From assembly GCF_037126465.1 (NCBI RefSeq), contig NC_088201.1, positions 130,076,665 through 130,140,664 on the forward strand: a stretch of DNA of 64,000 nucleotides, in the 5' to 3' direction. Position 1 is the first letter of the stretch. Each line of letters starts with the position of its first letter. The position numbers and the translations under genes are program-made. This document shows, piece by piece, positions 55,229 through 64,000 of the stretch. The notes beneath the pieces are model-generated. The model saw only the letters and a program-made list of their open reading frames with translations. It ran no database searches and was not told the DNA's origin. Source of the stretch: Ornithodoros turicata (Eukaryota > Arthropoda > Arachnida > Ixodida > Argasidae).

Positions 55229-55770
55229 TAGATATAATCCTTATATCCGAAGTTCAGTTTGAATGGTCCTTATGGGCAAGGTTCTTCGTTTCGTTGCAGG
55301 AAAGCTTGAATCAACGCATTGGGACAACCGTCTCATAACTTGCTCAGAAAAGGCAGATGATTTTTCAGGGTCATTCAAAGCGGAGGAAACTTTGAAAAAG
55401 CAAGCGGCAACATCAAGCTTTGACGGCGTTAAATTAAAAAAAAAAATTTTGTCCCTTTAGACAAAATATTCGATGAACTTGACGACAGCCGAACGTTTTT
55501 GGGGTTAGCAATGTTGCATTGTGAATCATGGTTAGGTTTGGGTCTCATGGGGCAGGGAAGCGTGGACATCCGCAAAACAGATAAGCTAGAAGAAAAAGCG
55601 GCATTCTTCAAGGAGAGCCAATGTTTTTGAGCCTCACGTTTTCCCACATGGCATCTTTCCTTGCTACATTTCGGTATTGCTCATCATCGGCAAGTTTCCA
55701 AAAAATCAGGTGTTGCTCTACGAGGTGTACAAAACAGCTTCACAAAAGAGCTTGTCACATTGGCAACAGA
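55229..55770 (-). pseudogene. PLE: N-terminal region
   Basis: Minus-strand frames in relay give QHLIFWKLADDEQYRNVARK and AMWENVRLKN (about 55620-55750), SSSSSNILSKGTKFF (55429-55500), and after a frameshift at the A/T run, SKLDVAACFFKVSSALND, MRRLSQCVDSSFPATKRRTL and TIQTELRI, followed by a stop and then GLYLLETGKSSKF. This fits the helical N-terminus before the PLE RT. The start of the ORF is not clear. Confidence 0.7.
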
Positions 55771-55826
55771 GGTTTTTTTTTCCCCTTTTTCGTTTCTTCC
55801 TCCCGAAAGGCTCTGCGCGTCAAGCG

Positions 55827-56391
55827 CTAACCGCATACGACGAATTCTCGACGGAAAAACGGCCACCGTCATCGTTTTCCCGGTGAGCTGACGCGAGCAA
55901 TGGGAACTTCACCGATTTCTCGACGACAGCGGTGGACAGAAAAATTCGGCGAAAAGCGGAAGCGGCCGCTCGACGCAGCCAATATAACCGCTCCACGCGC
56001 TGTCGTTCCACGAGCGGACGTGCCGGACCAGTGGCGGGCATTTCAGATGCCCGTATGGCTAACCTGGGAAGTGGGAAGGATGCTGTCGTCCGCTCGCTGC
56101 TGTCTGAGGGCGCCTTTGTAGCTCTTGCTTCGCGAATATGCTTTGACACCGCAATTACTTCTTTTGTTAGCCACTATAACTTTTCTATGTTTAGGAAAAC
56201 ATTTATCAGTTATTTTAAGTCAAAATCTAACACGGACTAACGAAGCGCCCGCTAGGGCGCCACCGTCCGCCCCAGTGGAAACCTGTGCATCCGGTTCATC
56301 CCGCCGTTTTTCCGTCGAATTGTCGTGCCAGTGGGGAAGTTGGCCGTTTTTCCGTCGAGAAATCATCGTATGCGGTTACCGCTTTAATATC
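55827..56391. mobile_element. MITE with 45-bp arms around CCGCATACGA
   Basis: The left arm AGCGCTAACCGCATACGACG, then AATTCTCGACGGAAAAACGG (55828-55872), matches, inverted, the right arm (56350-56391), which reads AAAGCGGTAACCGCATACGA, then TGATTTCTCGACGG and AAAAACGGCC. Internal words GTGGACAGAAAAATTCGGCG and TGCCGGACCAGTGGCGGGCA belong to the element. It borders the 5' side of the PLE. No target duplication was settled. Confidence 0.7.
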
Positions 56392-56605
56392 GTCGGATTC
56401 CGTGCCTCGCGAACAAACTATCCGTGTTGTTCTTTCTGACGGACGGAGCTGCCGAGCGTAGTGATGTTGCACAAGGGTCTTTCATATCTCGCCAAAAATA
56501 AGATAAAATCTTGCGCGCTTCATCGATTCTGCTGTACGATAAGCCCGGGCCGCGATTGAATGGTTGCATTATTGCGTGATTATGCTGATACCTCCTTCTC
56601 CTCCT

Positions 56606-56938
56606 TCAGTCGTGCGCAGTCAGAAAAGGCGCTCGTGTGAATACACGTTTAAATGCCGTATTTTCACGGTGTCTTGGGTTCATTTCAATTTGACAGAATC
56701 CGGCTGATAAATCGATCACAGTGAAGTAACTAGCTGGCCTGAGCGGAGCGAGCGTCCCCTCAATATTTGCAAGCGTATACGGGTCAATCCGTGTGACCGA
56801 ATTTAGCTTCCGGTAATCGGTTACAAATCGGTAACTCACGTCATGTTCCTGTACTAATAACGCGTACGGCATCCTGTACGCACGGTGATACCGGTGCAAG
56901 GGATCCCTGTTTGCATCCGGTGTTCTATGATTGCACAA
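56606..56938 (-). pseudogene. Gypsy copy 3: reverse transcriptase, front half
   Basis: The frame gives RMPYALLVQEHDVSYRFVTD, YRKLNSVTRIDPYTLANIEG and YFTVIDLSAGFCQIEMNP, with the first catalytic Asp in VIDLSAGF. It ends after RENTAF with sequence unlike a gypsy palm, so the YVDD half is missing. The preceding linker lies in the frame 57021-57320 (LVHVQNRWELPFHVANLTKG). Confidence 0.88.
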
Positions 56939-57699
56939 CGCCCCAAATTCATATTGGAGAACGCAAAATCAATTTAGTAATCCCGAAGAATACTCTCCAA
57001 TTCTTGCTTTCGGGGAAATGCTAGGTGAGACAAGTCGAATTCAATGTCAATTTGCGCTTCGCTATGTACCTCGCCCCCACAGACGTCAACTGATCCCCTA
57101 AAACCCCTTCGGCCAAATGAAATGTGCCGACAATCTTGTTTATAGGAAGTACCAAAGTCCCTTTTGTAAGATTAGCAACATGAAACGGAAGTTCCCATCT
57201 GTTCTGCACGTGTACTAAACAGTTACCTCCGTTGAGACCATAGCTCGATGAGTCGTTCGGCCAAATGACACAAAGACACCCTTTTCCGATTCCGGTAGTG
57301 CGACACCAAAGCAAATGCATTATATCAGCGGCGGTATTCGAACTTCTGCCACGAGCCTCACAGCTACGCCGGTCAAAGCCACAGGGTATTCACTGAGCGG
57401 TTGACTCTGTGGTCCAGCGAAGGTTGGAACTGAGTTTATGATCGGTATACGCTGCCCCCCCCCCTCTCAGTGCCTTCTCAGTTAGCAACAGGTCGAGGCT
57501 CTGTGGCCTCAAGAGATCATGCCCAAGGATTCTCGTCATTTTCTATACAAGTGCAATTCTGCCGGAACTCATAATGCATTTGTGATGGAAAGAGATTTTG
57601 CCAAGTGCGAAGTGCAAATATACGACTCCGGTAATGCCTATGGTATCTCCCGTGACACTCATAAACTTTTTGAATCCAATGCATTTATGTATTGCGCTT

Positions 57700-58084
57700 C
57701 TTTGTCTCCCTTCTTACAAATTACTTCGAACGCCTTTTTAACGCAAAACAGAGATCATTGTGCCGGTATCAACGAGAAACTTGAATTTGCGACCACTCAA
57801 ACCGCATTCGAAAATAGGGCAACACTCGTCCAAAATTCGTACAACAGTATAACTGTCACATTTCCTTTCATCCGGCACGTGCTTGCCGTGCGTGACGGGA
57901 TATACGCATTTCTTTCTTTCTTTTTTTTTTTTTTTTTTTGTCGGGTGCATTCGTGGTAGGTCCGACTCGCACTGGCTGCTGCGATATAATTGGGCGAGAT
58001 ATTACTAACCGTCGACCGAACCCTGGGGCAGTTCCTTGCGAAATGTGCCACCTCGTTGCAGACAAAGCAACGCCGTTGCCGCAT
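57700..58084 (-). pseudogene. Gypsy copy 3: CCHC knuckle and protease
   Basis: The frame 57797-58084 starts with RQRRCFVCNEVAHFARNCPR, a CX2CX4HX4C zinc knuckle. After a frameshift at the A-rich run (57920-57938 on the opposite strand), the frame 57738-57950 reads CCPIFECGLSGRKFKFLVDTGTMISVL-like sequence, with DTG near 57755 as the protease active site. No continuous polyprotein is possible. Confidence 0.87.
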
Positions 58085-58782
58085 TAAATATCGCCCCCTG
58101 AATTGGCCGCCACGCGGTGCACTAGCATTTCCAGTGGTGTTCCCTCGGAAAAGACGCCGTTCAACTGTACGTCCTGCGATAGCAAAGATTCCCCCAGAAA
58201 CGTTCTAATTTTCCTTTCCATCGGCTGCCGCCTGTACTGCGTCGTCAAGCGTGGCTCGCTTTTTTAGAGGAAACAAAACGCTGCACGGAATCGCGCAGCC
58301 CCGCGACAAATTGTGTCCGAAACTAATCTTCAAAAATTTCGCGCGCTTAACGTTCGCGTTAGGCATATTTGTCACCCGGCGACCTTAACGTGTCGTTTGC
58401 GAGGCTCAGTATTCTGATAGCTAATTTCCCGACGTCCTCATTTAGCCCTTCCCTTGCCCCCAGAGATTTACGACGACACAGGGAATCTGTTTGTGTATCA
58501 AGTCGACTCACAGCGACCTATCGGAATTCCTCGTAGGTGTAAGCACTCTTAGCGCGTACATCCTTCATGCAAAATCATAAGCGGCACCTGTCATTCGACA
58601 CTTCGACAGTCCGAACTTTGCGTGTCGGACCATGCAGACATTAAAGAAATCTGCTCGATAACATCAAAATACTCCAAAATTGGCGGGTCTCGCCCATCCC
58701 CGGAAAATGAGTGCACCAGAATGGCTGCAACAGACACACTTGCCCCAAAGGCCACTCTATTACCTGAAGTTTCAGTCATATT
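58085..58782 (-). pseudogene. Gypsy copy 3: gag
   Basis: The frame starts at 58779 with MTETSGNRVAFGASVSVAAI and LVHSFSGDGRDPPILEYFDV, matching the gag opening of this type (a small F-D/G-x-PxxLxEFxD motif). Later parts drift among frames up to the CCHC at 58084. It starts about 95 bases after the primer-binding site, as expected. Confidence 0.75.
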
Positions 58783-58873
58783 TTAAGTTACCAAAGCTGT
58801 ACGCCTAGTGTGCTTCCCTGTTGGGGTAAAGGCAACCATGCTCTCAGCGATCCCTCAGATGTGCGTCAGCGAA

Positions 58874-58890
58874 CCCCACTTCTAACACCA
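58874..58890 (-). promoter_or_regulatory. Primer-binding site of gypsy copy 3
   Basis: One base after the LTR end (CCACA) the minus strand reads TGGTGTTAGAAGTGGGG, the form of a tRNA 3'-end complement starting with TGG. It primes minus-strand DNA synthesis. The tRNA cannot be named without a tRNA set. Confidence 0.75.
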
Positions 58891-58891
58891 A

Positions 58892-59282
58892 TGTGGCGTC
58901 TCGCTACCGACGCGTGAGTCCACGCTGAGAGGAAGCACAGCACATACCAGACCCTGTGGCACATATATTTAATATGTGCACGGAATGAAAAGGTTGGCTC
59001 ATAGATCGTCGTCTTCTCCCTGCTGGTGGTCGCCCCGTCTTGTGAGTCGATGTAGTGGCCCCTGCCTTGTATCTTGGCTTCCTCCCTCCCGCCGTTTTGG
59101 TGCTGCACCATCGTTCATCCTTACGGGGCTGTGACGCAACTGCCTGAGCCCTGATTTGGTGATCAAGAGTTTGAGACCAAACCGAAGACACAGGCATCTT
59201 CCGAGAAGCGACAAAGACGGTGCCGGTCGACGATGTCCCGTTACACTCTTATGAGTGTAGGAACTGGACGGCGCCCCGAACA
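58892..59282 (-). repeat. 5' LTR of gypsy copy 3
   Basis: On the minus strand the LTR starts TGTTCGGGGCGCCGTCC and ends ACGCCACA, that is TG...CA, 391 bases. The primer-binding site follows at once. ACACTCTTATGAGTGT, a small palindrome, lies near the LTR start. The partner LTR is not in the window. Flank at the start is TATGG on the minus strand, one half of the expected target duplication. Confidence 0.75.
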
Positions 59283-59299
59283 CCATAACTAACGTTCCT

Positions 59300-60193
59300 G
59301 TAATGGCTGGGCCCACTTCAGGTCCATTTGGGCTGTGAGGTCAAGCAGTCATATGTGGTCCTTCACAATGGTTAGTCTTCTGCTCAACGCAATGCACAAT
59401 GGTTGGTCTTCTCATCATCCACATGTAGTTGAAGACAGGTCTGTGCAAGGTCTATTTTTGCATAGTAACCACCACCATATAAGGTTCAGCGGAAGTGATT
59501 CACTGCGGGAAAAGGATTTGGATGAGCATGCATTGCTTTGCTGATCACAACCTTGTAATCACGATTTAATCTAACCCCTCCTTATGGTTTGATGATTGGA
59601 CCAACCGGAGTTTCCCATTTTGGGTTAGTGATGTTTTCGATAACATCGTCAGCGATGAGACGATCTAGGGCGGCATCAATTTTCGGACGTAGAGAGACCG
59701 GAACATTCCTTGCTTTCAGTCGCATGGGCGGAACAGAAGTGATCAACGGAAGCGGTACTGCAGGTCCTCGGCAGTCTCCAAGGGCTTCTTGAAATACTTC
59801 CTTGATGTCGTTCAGGAATTCGTCTACGGGATTAACACCCAAGTGATGGATGCCCATGAACTTGATGCCGAATGCTTTGAACCATTCGTACCCAAGTAAG
59901 CTATCGCGGTCTCCATCAGCAACAAGGAGACGCAGCGGACCCTGGAAAGATTCGTAGTGAACATCTACTCTGCATGAGCCACGCAGCCGAATCTGCTGCT
60001 TTTGAAAGTAACGCAAGGAAATAGACGGTGGATGGATAACCGACCCCGTGTTTGGCGGTAGGCACTTGTACCGTTTGTGGAAGACTAGACAGAGAGACAG
60101 GTAGACGATGGATTTATTGGAATCAGTGCAAAAGGAATGAATGAGGTTAAAGTGCGTGCGTGGGAGGCAGGTGAAGATCGTTGTCCTCTTCAT
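59300..60193 (-). pseudogene. Gypsy copy 4: protease end and reverse transcriptase
   Basis: The frame 59582-60193 has QQIRLRGSCRVDVHYESFQG, LRLLVADGDRDSLLGYEWFK, the protease tail, then VPVSLRPKIDAALDRLIADD and NPKWETPVGPIIKP at the RT start. After a stop it goes on with VRLNRDYKVVISKAM and YAKIDLAQTCLQLHVDDE (59300-59580), the catalytic Asp being in KIDLAQ. The DTG active-site loop is missing: about 120 bases of unrelated sequence with an AATAAA (60110-60115, minus) sit in its place. Confidence 0.82.
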
Positions 60194-60641
60194 ATATATA
60201 GATTCAACGTATAGAAGGTACGTTATTTCAGAAATGATAGAGTAGGTAGTTTTGTCCCGGGTTGACTTTCATCTGGCATTCTGAACCGCCTAGTCTTACT
60301 GTGGAGTGCGGCTTCCGAGGAGTAGATGACCCCTTTGCATTCACAGTGTTCATTTGGTAGATATTTGAAGTATATTGGGCCGCTTCTGGGTGCTCAACTA
60401 TACGTGCCGATGGCGCTGTTGAAGCTGTTGTTGAGCCGGAGTCTGTCCCTTGCGGTCATGTGAGTTCTTAGTAAGTCACGCACGCTCTATGTGTCCCTTT
60501 TTGTGACAATATCGGCGTGATGCTTCGCGGAACGGGCAATGGTCAGGGGCGTTAGACACTCCAAATCAGTAGCGCGAAGTCGTACTAGGTCATTCGCACG
60601 TCGAGACTCAGATGTGGGTCCCTTGCACTGCTTATTACTGC

Positions 60642-61073
60642 TTATGCCAGGCGGTTATTATATATGTGATGAGCCGCTGACGATGCGCCCTGAGCTTGCA
60701 TCTCGAGTACTTGGTCGGCTGCTGCTTCGTCGGCGAGGGCCTGTGCTTTGGCACTGTCGAAGGCTAATTCCGGTTCGGCGAGCAATCGTCGTTGTGGCCC
60801 TTCATCGCGTATCCCGCACACATGTTGATCACGTAGTATTTCGCTCAGTTTGGATACGAAGCTCGAGTCTTCTGCTAGCCAGCGTAACTCAGTCACGTAT
60901 ACAGTGATCCCTTCGTCGGAACGTTGCACGCATTTGTGGAACTGGAAGCGACTGTATATTACCGATGGCTTCGGAGTGAAATAACTTTTCAGCACTGCGA
61001 TCAGTTCATCGTAGGACTTGTCGGATGGAGCCGTTGGCGACACAAGGGATCGAACGATTTCGAGTGTGCTGAT
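60642..61073 (-). pseudogene. Gypsy copy 4: gag
   Basis: The frame runs from the hAT border with EIVRSLVSPTAPSDKSYDEL, then IAVLKSYFTPKPSVIYSRFQ, FHKCVQRSDEGITVYVTELR and RDQHVCGIRDEGPQRRLLAE. That pattern (PxxxPxDKxYxELxxxLxxHFxPKPSxIxxRxxFxxRxQxxxE) is a well-known gypsy gag. Downstream the knuckle near 60500 (RRYCHKKGHIERA) has lost Cys residues. Confidence 0.87.
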
Positions 61074-61088
61074 CAGGGGCGGATCCAG
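61066..61088. repeat. hAT terminus and target duplication, 3' side
   Basis: CAGGGGCGGATCCAG starts at 61074, a well-known hAT terminal sequence. The 8 bases before it, GTGCTGAT (61066-61073), are the expected half of the target duplication within gypsy copy 4 gag. The other end should lie beyond base 64000. Confidence 0.85.
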
Positions 61089-61341
61089 ACCCTCATTTTG
61101 GGGGGGGCGGACAACGTCTCAAGCGAATTTCTATATAGTGTTTTCAATCTTCAGATGCCTATGCCTTGTTGTGCGTGCGGTGGGGGTGGGGGACAAGAAG
61201 GGGCCCTTCTACTGTACCTGCCGCGGGGAACTGCGACAGTTTTTTCTTCGTTAAAGGTGATTTTTGTATAGCGTTACTGACATGCAGTGAACTCAAAACT
61301 GATGTTTATTGTGCATCAGAGAACTGGTATATAAATATCAC

Positions 61342-63933
61342 TCAGATGACAAAATCTAGTCTCCGTTGTCCGCGAGCCTTACTTGCGAAACGATCGATGA
61401 CCCTTTGCGTATCGATGGCAATGTCCCTATGGGTGTGCAGCAATGCCAACGCAGTCAAGCGCTCTTCAGCCATCTGTGTCCTCATCCACGATTTTAACCG
61501 ACGGAGAGTAGAGAAGGACCGTTCGGCACTGGCTACGCTAACAGGGAGAGTGGCCAGTACTTGTAGAAGCGTACGTATTAGAGGGAAGACCTCCCTGTCG
61601 CATTTGTCCAGAGCTTCAACAGCAGTACCCGGCACCTCAGTCTGGGTCTTCCACTTTTCGCGCCATAACCTCAGCTCGGCTTGAAGTAGAAGTGGTCCTA
61701 TTGGCGCGCTATTCCCCATGAACGCAGAATACCGCTCCCCAATAGCAGAAACAGCTTCCTTGTCGACGCCGTCTGTGGCACAGGTGTGAGGGGGCACAAA
61801 AAGGAACAGCTCGTATGCTCTTTCCGCCTCGGTTGTAAACCTTGTCTCTAAATCTGACAGCACATTATCCATTAACGGAGTGTACAGTGACATCCTGTAG
61901 TAGCTCTCTGTATTGGCCGTAGCGACGTTGCACCTGTGAGTCTGTCTCTTAGCTATACGTGGGGACCGCAACTCTGTTCCCAGTTCTTCTCCCAGGGCAC
62001 TGGCTTGCTTGTAGAGCTCCGAAAATGCCTCTTCACTTTTCTCTCTGCGGTCGCGGAGAACAGTCATGGTGTCTGCCAACGCGCTCCTAGCCGTGCGAAC
62101 GTCAAGATATTCCTTCTGAAAGAGACGACTCAGTGGAACAGTGTGCGCGAGTATGTCCGCCAAGCAAACAATTGCTACTAGGAATTCGGAGTCACTGATG
62201 GCAGCACGGAGCGTCTTTGCTTTCGCTGCGCTTTGCATCTCTTTCCAGTCAGCAATGGTATCAAGAGCTTTCGACACACTGCCCACGGACTCTCGAAACT
62301 GTATAACGCTGTCGTGCCGTTCAACCCACCTCGTCTCACAAAGGCCTTTAAGTTGGCCTCCAAGGGTGCTCTTTAATACCACGTTTCGTTTCGATGACGC
62401 CGCAAAGAAGGAAATTACTTCTTTCATAATGCCAACAGCATTTCTGATCGCTTGGACTTTGCAGGACTTGGACAAAGACAGGTTGAGTGCGTGGTTGAAG
62501 CACGGGCAGTGCACCGCATTAGGCGCATGTTTCTTGATCTCAGACACAGCGCCACAGATCTCGGACACCATGACGCTGCAGCCGTCGGTAGCTATACCTA
62601 CGCACTTTTCTGGGTCGAGGCCTAAGGTCTTCAGTGTTGTTACAACCTGTTCCCCGAGTATCTTTCCTGCCAAGACGGGCTCTTCAATGTTGATACCGGT
62701 ATCAGTATCGCTACTGACACGACGAAGATCGACGAACTGTACAAAGTCCTCTCGAACCACATTCTTGTGAACGTAGCGTAAAATGAGACTAAGCTGCGAC
62801 ATGTGAGCTAGGTCAGTGGTTTCGTCGAACATAACGCTGTACATGCCGGATTCGTGCACACGCCCAGTGACCGTGGCAAGGACTTCCTCTCCACAGCACT
62901 GGATGAGTTCATTCTGCGTCGTTTTGCTGATGTATGTGGCCCGGGACGACGTGCTGGCAAGGTGCTTTTGGAGTTCTGTGTCCCCACTGGCGACCCGGAA
63001 CCGCAAAAGTTCTCGAAAGTTGCCCTCGTTTGACGTTAATGAAGTACCTTGCGAACAGTCTGCAAGCATCCCGTCGTCTCTGTGTCCGCGAAACGGTATT
63101 CCTTGGCGCCCTAGAAAGATTATAGAGTCTATGATAGGCAAGAGTCTTTTCCGGTTCTCATCCACTTGATGAAGTCGCTGACAAGATACTTGATTGGCGA
63201 CGCACGCTTCAGGTGCATCGGCACAGGCAAGAAAGGCTTTTGCGGCTTGAACCGCCTCTTTGTGGTATCTAGTTGCTTCATGCAGAGGGAGGTCACCATC
63301 TTTGCCAAGTAGCCTCGCGAATGTTCGGAGAGGTTTTGTAACGAGCTTTTGAAGAGTAACATTCCTTTGGTACCCTCCTACGCTCCCCGTTGTGAAGAGT
63401 GCACAATACTTGCAATAGAGACCACTTTGGCACTTCGAGAGAACCAGCCAGTTAAATTTGCTCAAATGTGAGTGGCTTACATATCTCTTTTCTTCCTTGC
63501 CGCCTTTTTTGTGGACGGAGTATGGGAAGCTGTAGTTTTCCGCTGGATGCCAATGAGATTCCAACATGCGCCGCTTAGTGAAGTCGTCAACATGTTTCCC
63601 GACAAAGCTTCCAACGTCTAGTAAAAAGGCTGCAGCGGAGCCATCATTCCTTCCACTGTCACTCATGGTGTTCGATAGTTCGCATTCATGTTCAGCACTG
63701 TGACTGCGCTCATGTCGTGAACCGTTGCCGTCAGCCACAGCACTTGCTGGCATGGCACACGCTATCTGAGGATTGGCGTCCGCGTCGCTGTCATCCGTGG
63801 GCAACGTAGAGGAACCCGATTGTGATATTGCCGGCGCCGCGACCTCCTCGCTGTCTTGAATTGAAGTTTGCAAGGCATGCTTGGGAGCGCGACTAAAGAA
63901 ACTGTCAATCTTTTGAAGACTCGCTCGCTTCAT
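61342..63933 (-). CDS. hAT transposase (ZMYM/TTF-DUF4371 type), intact
   Basis: This uninterrupted 863-codon frame encodes a complete hAT transposase. Order of parts: residues 6-13 (LQKIDSFF) look like a PCNA-binding motif; 127-235 form the TTF-type zinc domain (WHPAENYSFPYS; C-x4-Y-C-x2-C at 168-177); 367-450 hold MFDETTD with the first catalytic Asp (370) and GIATDGCSVM with the second (450); HCPCFNHALNL (475-485) gives the C-x2-H motif; ETRWVERH (533-540) is the conserved RW block; and the C-terminal dimerisation domain has SVASAERSFSTLRRLKS (799-815) with the catalytic Glu (804). Similar proteins are often named zinc finger MYM-type 1-like or 52-kDa repressor-like. A terminus with a target duplication lies 270 bases downstream. 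No stop or frameshift is seen, unlike every other element here, so it may be young and active. A domesticated gene is less likely because of the terminus. Confidence 0.93.
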   Translation of the reverse strand: MKRASLQKIDSFFSRAPKHALQTSIQDSEEVAAPAISQSGSSTLPTDDSDADANPQIACAMPASAVADGNGSRHERSHSAEHECELSNTMSDSGRNDGSAAAFLLDVGSFVGKHVDDFTKRRMLESHWHPAENYSFPYSVHKKGGKEEKRYVSHSHLSKFNWLVLSKCQSGLYCKYCALFTTGSVGGYQRNVTLQKLVTKPLRTFARLLGKDGDLPLHEATRYHKEAVQAAKAFLACADAPEACVANQVSCQRLHQVDENRKRLLPIIDSIIFLGRQGIPFRGHRDDGMLADCSQGTSLTSNEGNFRELLRFRVASGDTELQKHLASTSSRATYISKTTQNELIQCCGEEVLATVTGRVHESGMYSVMFDETTDLAHMSQLSLILRYVHKNVVREDFVQFVDLRRVSSDTDTGINIEEPVLAGKILGEQVVTTLKTLGLDPEKCVGIATDGCSVMVSEICGAVSEIKKHAPNAVHCPCFNHALNLSLSKSCKVQAIRNAVGIMKEVISFFAASSKRNVVLKSTLGGQLKGLCETRWVERHDSVIQFRESVGSVSKALDTIADWKEMQSAAKAKTLRAAISDSEFLVAIVCLADILAHTVPLSRLFQKEYLDVRTARSALADTMTVLRDRREKSEEAFSELYKQASALGEELGTELRSPRIAKRQTHRCNVATANTESYYRMSLYTPLMDNVLSDLETRFTTEAERAYELFLFVPPHTCATDGVDKEAVSAIGERYSAFMGNSAPIGPLLLQAELRLWREKWKTQTEVPGTAVEALDKCDREVFPLIRTLLQVLATLPVSVASAERSFSTLRRLKSWMRTQMAEERLTALALLHTHRDIAIDTQRVIDRFASKARGQRRLDFVI

Positions 63934-64000
63934 TTTACTTCAGACTCCGTTCTCACCGCTTAGACGCGGAATTGGCCACGTGCCGTGAGTCGCGCGCGAG

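Larger units (their letters stand above)
52190..55770 (-). mobile_element. Penelope-like element, almost complete
   Basis: On the minus strand an N-terminal region, RT with FVDD, thumb, GIY-YIG endonuclease and a 3' end with the CAGCTGTGTTTGAGAC word follow in order. The reading is broken by one frameshift at an A/T run (55436-55446), one stop near 55243 and a 1.3-kb insertion (53085-54387). PLEs prime at free DNA ends nicked by their GIY-YIG enzyme. The 3' word is shared with the palindrome at 18574-18710. Confidence 0.9.
56606..59282 (-). mobile_element. Ty3/gypsy retrotransposon, copy 3 (different family)
   Basis: A 5' LTR (58892-59282), primer-binding site, gag, CCHC, protease and the front half of RT follow on the minus strand. 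The element ends within RT near 56606. It lies within the older gypsy copy 4. Sequence differs clearly from copies 1 and 2. Confidence 0.87.
59300..61073 (-). mobile_element. Ty3/gypsy retrotransposon, copy 4 (oldest of the nest)
   Basis: Gag (60642-61073), a decayed CCHC (about 60480-60560), part of protease, and RT (59300-59700) are readable on the minus strand. The gag is cut at 61073 by the hAT at 61074, and the RT is cut by gypsy copy 3 at 59282. Type resembles K02A2.6-like gypsy polyproteins. Confidence 0.82.

Noticed and set aside
57519..57959. 146-codon plus-strand frame as a gene
   Set aside because: It is the reverse of gypsy copy 3 protease and linker sequence and ends in a poly-T run.
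59241..59260. Another CACTCT-type TIR element end
   Set aside because: ACACTCTTATGAGTGT is a short palindrome inside the gypsy copy 3 LTR, with no partner terminus or subterminal array.
62141..62770. 209-codon plus-strand frame as a gene
   Set aside because: It lies antisense within the intact hAT transposase and has no domain of its own.

Overview
This window is genomic DNA of an arthropod, most probably an ixodid (hard) tick. It has no bacterial-style gene packing. It holds tRNA-derived SINEs that look like those of hard ticks, RNase H-bearing LINE tails, Penelope-like and Ty3/gypsy elements, hAT, mariner and PIF/Harbinger transposons, and many small foldback elements. Nearly all the rest is non-coding. 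The species cannot be fixed from sequence alone.

Host gene. Four clean GT-AG exons on the plus strand (5825-6052, 8486-8632, 35322-35396, 44826-44956) read like consecutive pieces of the N-terminal domain of an M13 (neprilysin-like) metallopeptidase. The first and second encode the same protein segment in two versions. If they form one gene, its introns hold most of the mobile DNA of the first 45 kb. The zinc-binding active-site exons would lie to the right, outside the window.

Layout. 1-5.3 kb: PLE-like palindrome, GAGTGAG-type repeats, a LINE 3' end (2.2-3.3 kb), a 1.16-kb TIR transposon (3666-4824). 5.8-8.9 kb: two peptidase exons, tandem repeats and a perfect 24-bp palindrome. 9.9-13.9 kb: broken LINE ORF1 pieces on the minus strand, with a SINE fragment. 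14.8-17.8 kb: a GATTC-rich hAT MITE, an internally deleted mariner and a hAT remnant. 18.5-21.8 kb: a head-to-head PLE-end palindrome, then gypsy copy 1 on the minus strand carrying a nested hAT MITE. 22-23.2 kb: two MITEs flanking a SINE. 24.5-27.4 kb: unresolved, possibly decayed coding DNA. 27.4-34.0 kb: a large imperfect inverted repeat around a LINE remnant and several MITEs. 35-45 kb: two more peptidase exons among foldback and TIR elements. 46.9-50.7 kb: gypsy copy 2, interrupted by a CR1-like insertion. 51.6 kb: a Harbinger transposase scrap. 52.2-55.8 kb: a nearly complete Penelope-like element (RT plus GIY-YIG), split by a 1.3-kb TIR element. 56.6-61.1 kb: two more gypsy elements, the younger inserted into the older. 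61.1-64.0 kb: a hAT transposon with an uninterrupted 863-codon transposase, inserted into the older gypsy gag; its far end lies beyond the window.

The most unusual theme is a group of TIR elements (40196-41118, 53085-54387, 36332-36579 and a left end at 36935). They share CACTSTMARAA-like ends, and in the three longer ones each carries its own short subterminal motif (GGTATA, GTAAC or GGAGT). The freshest element is the hAT at the right edge.
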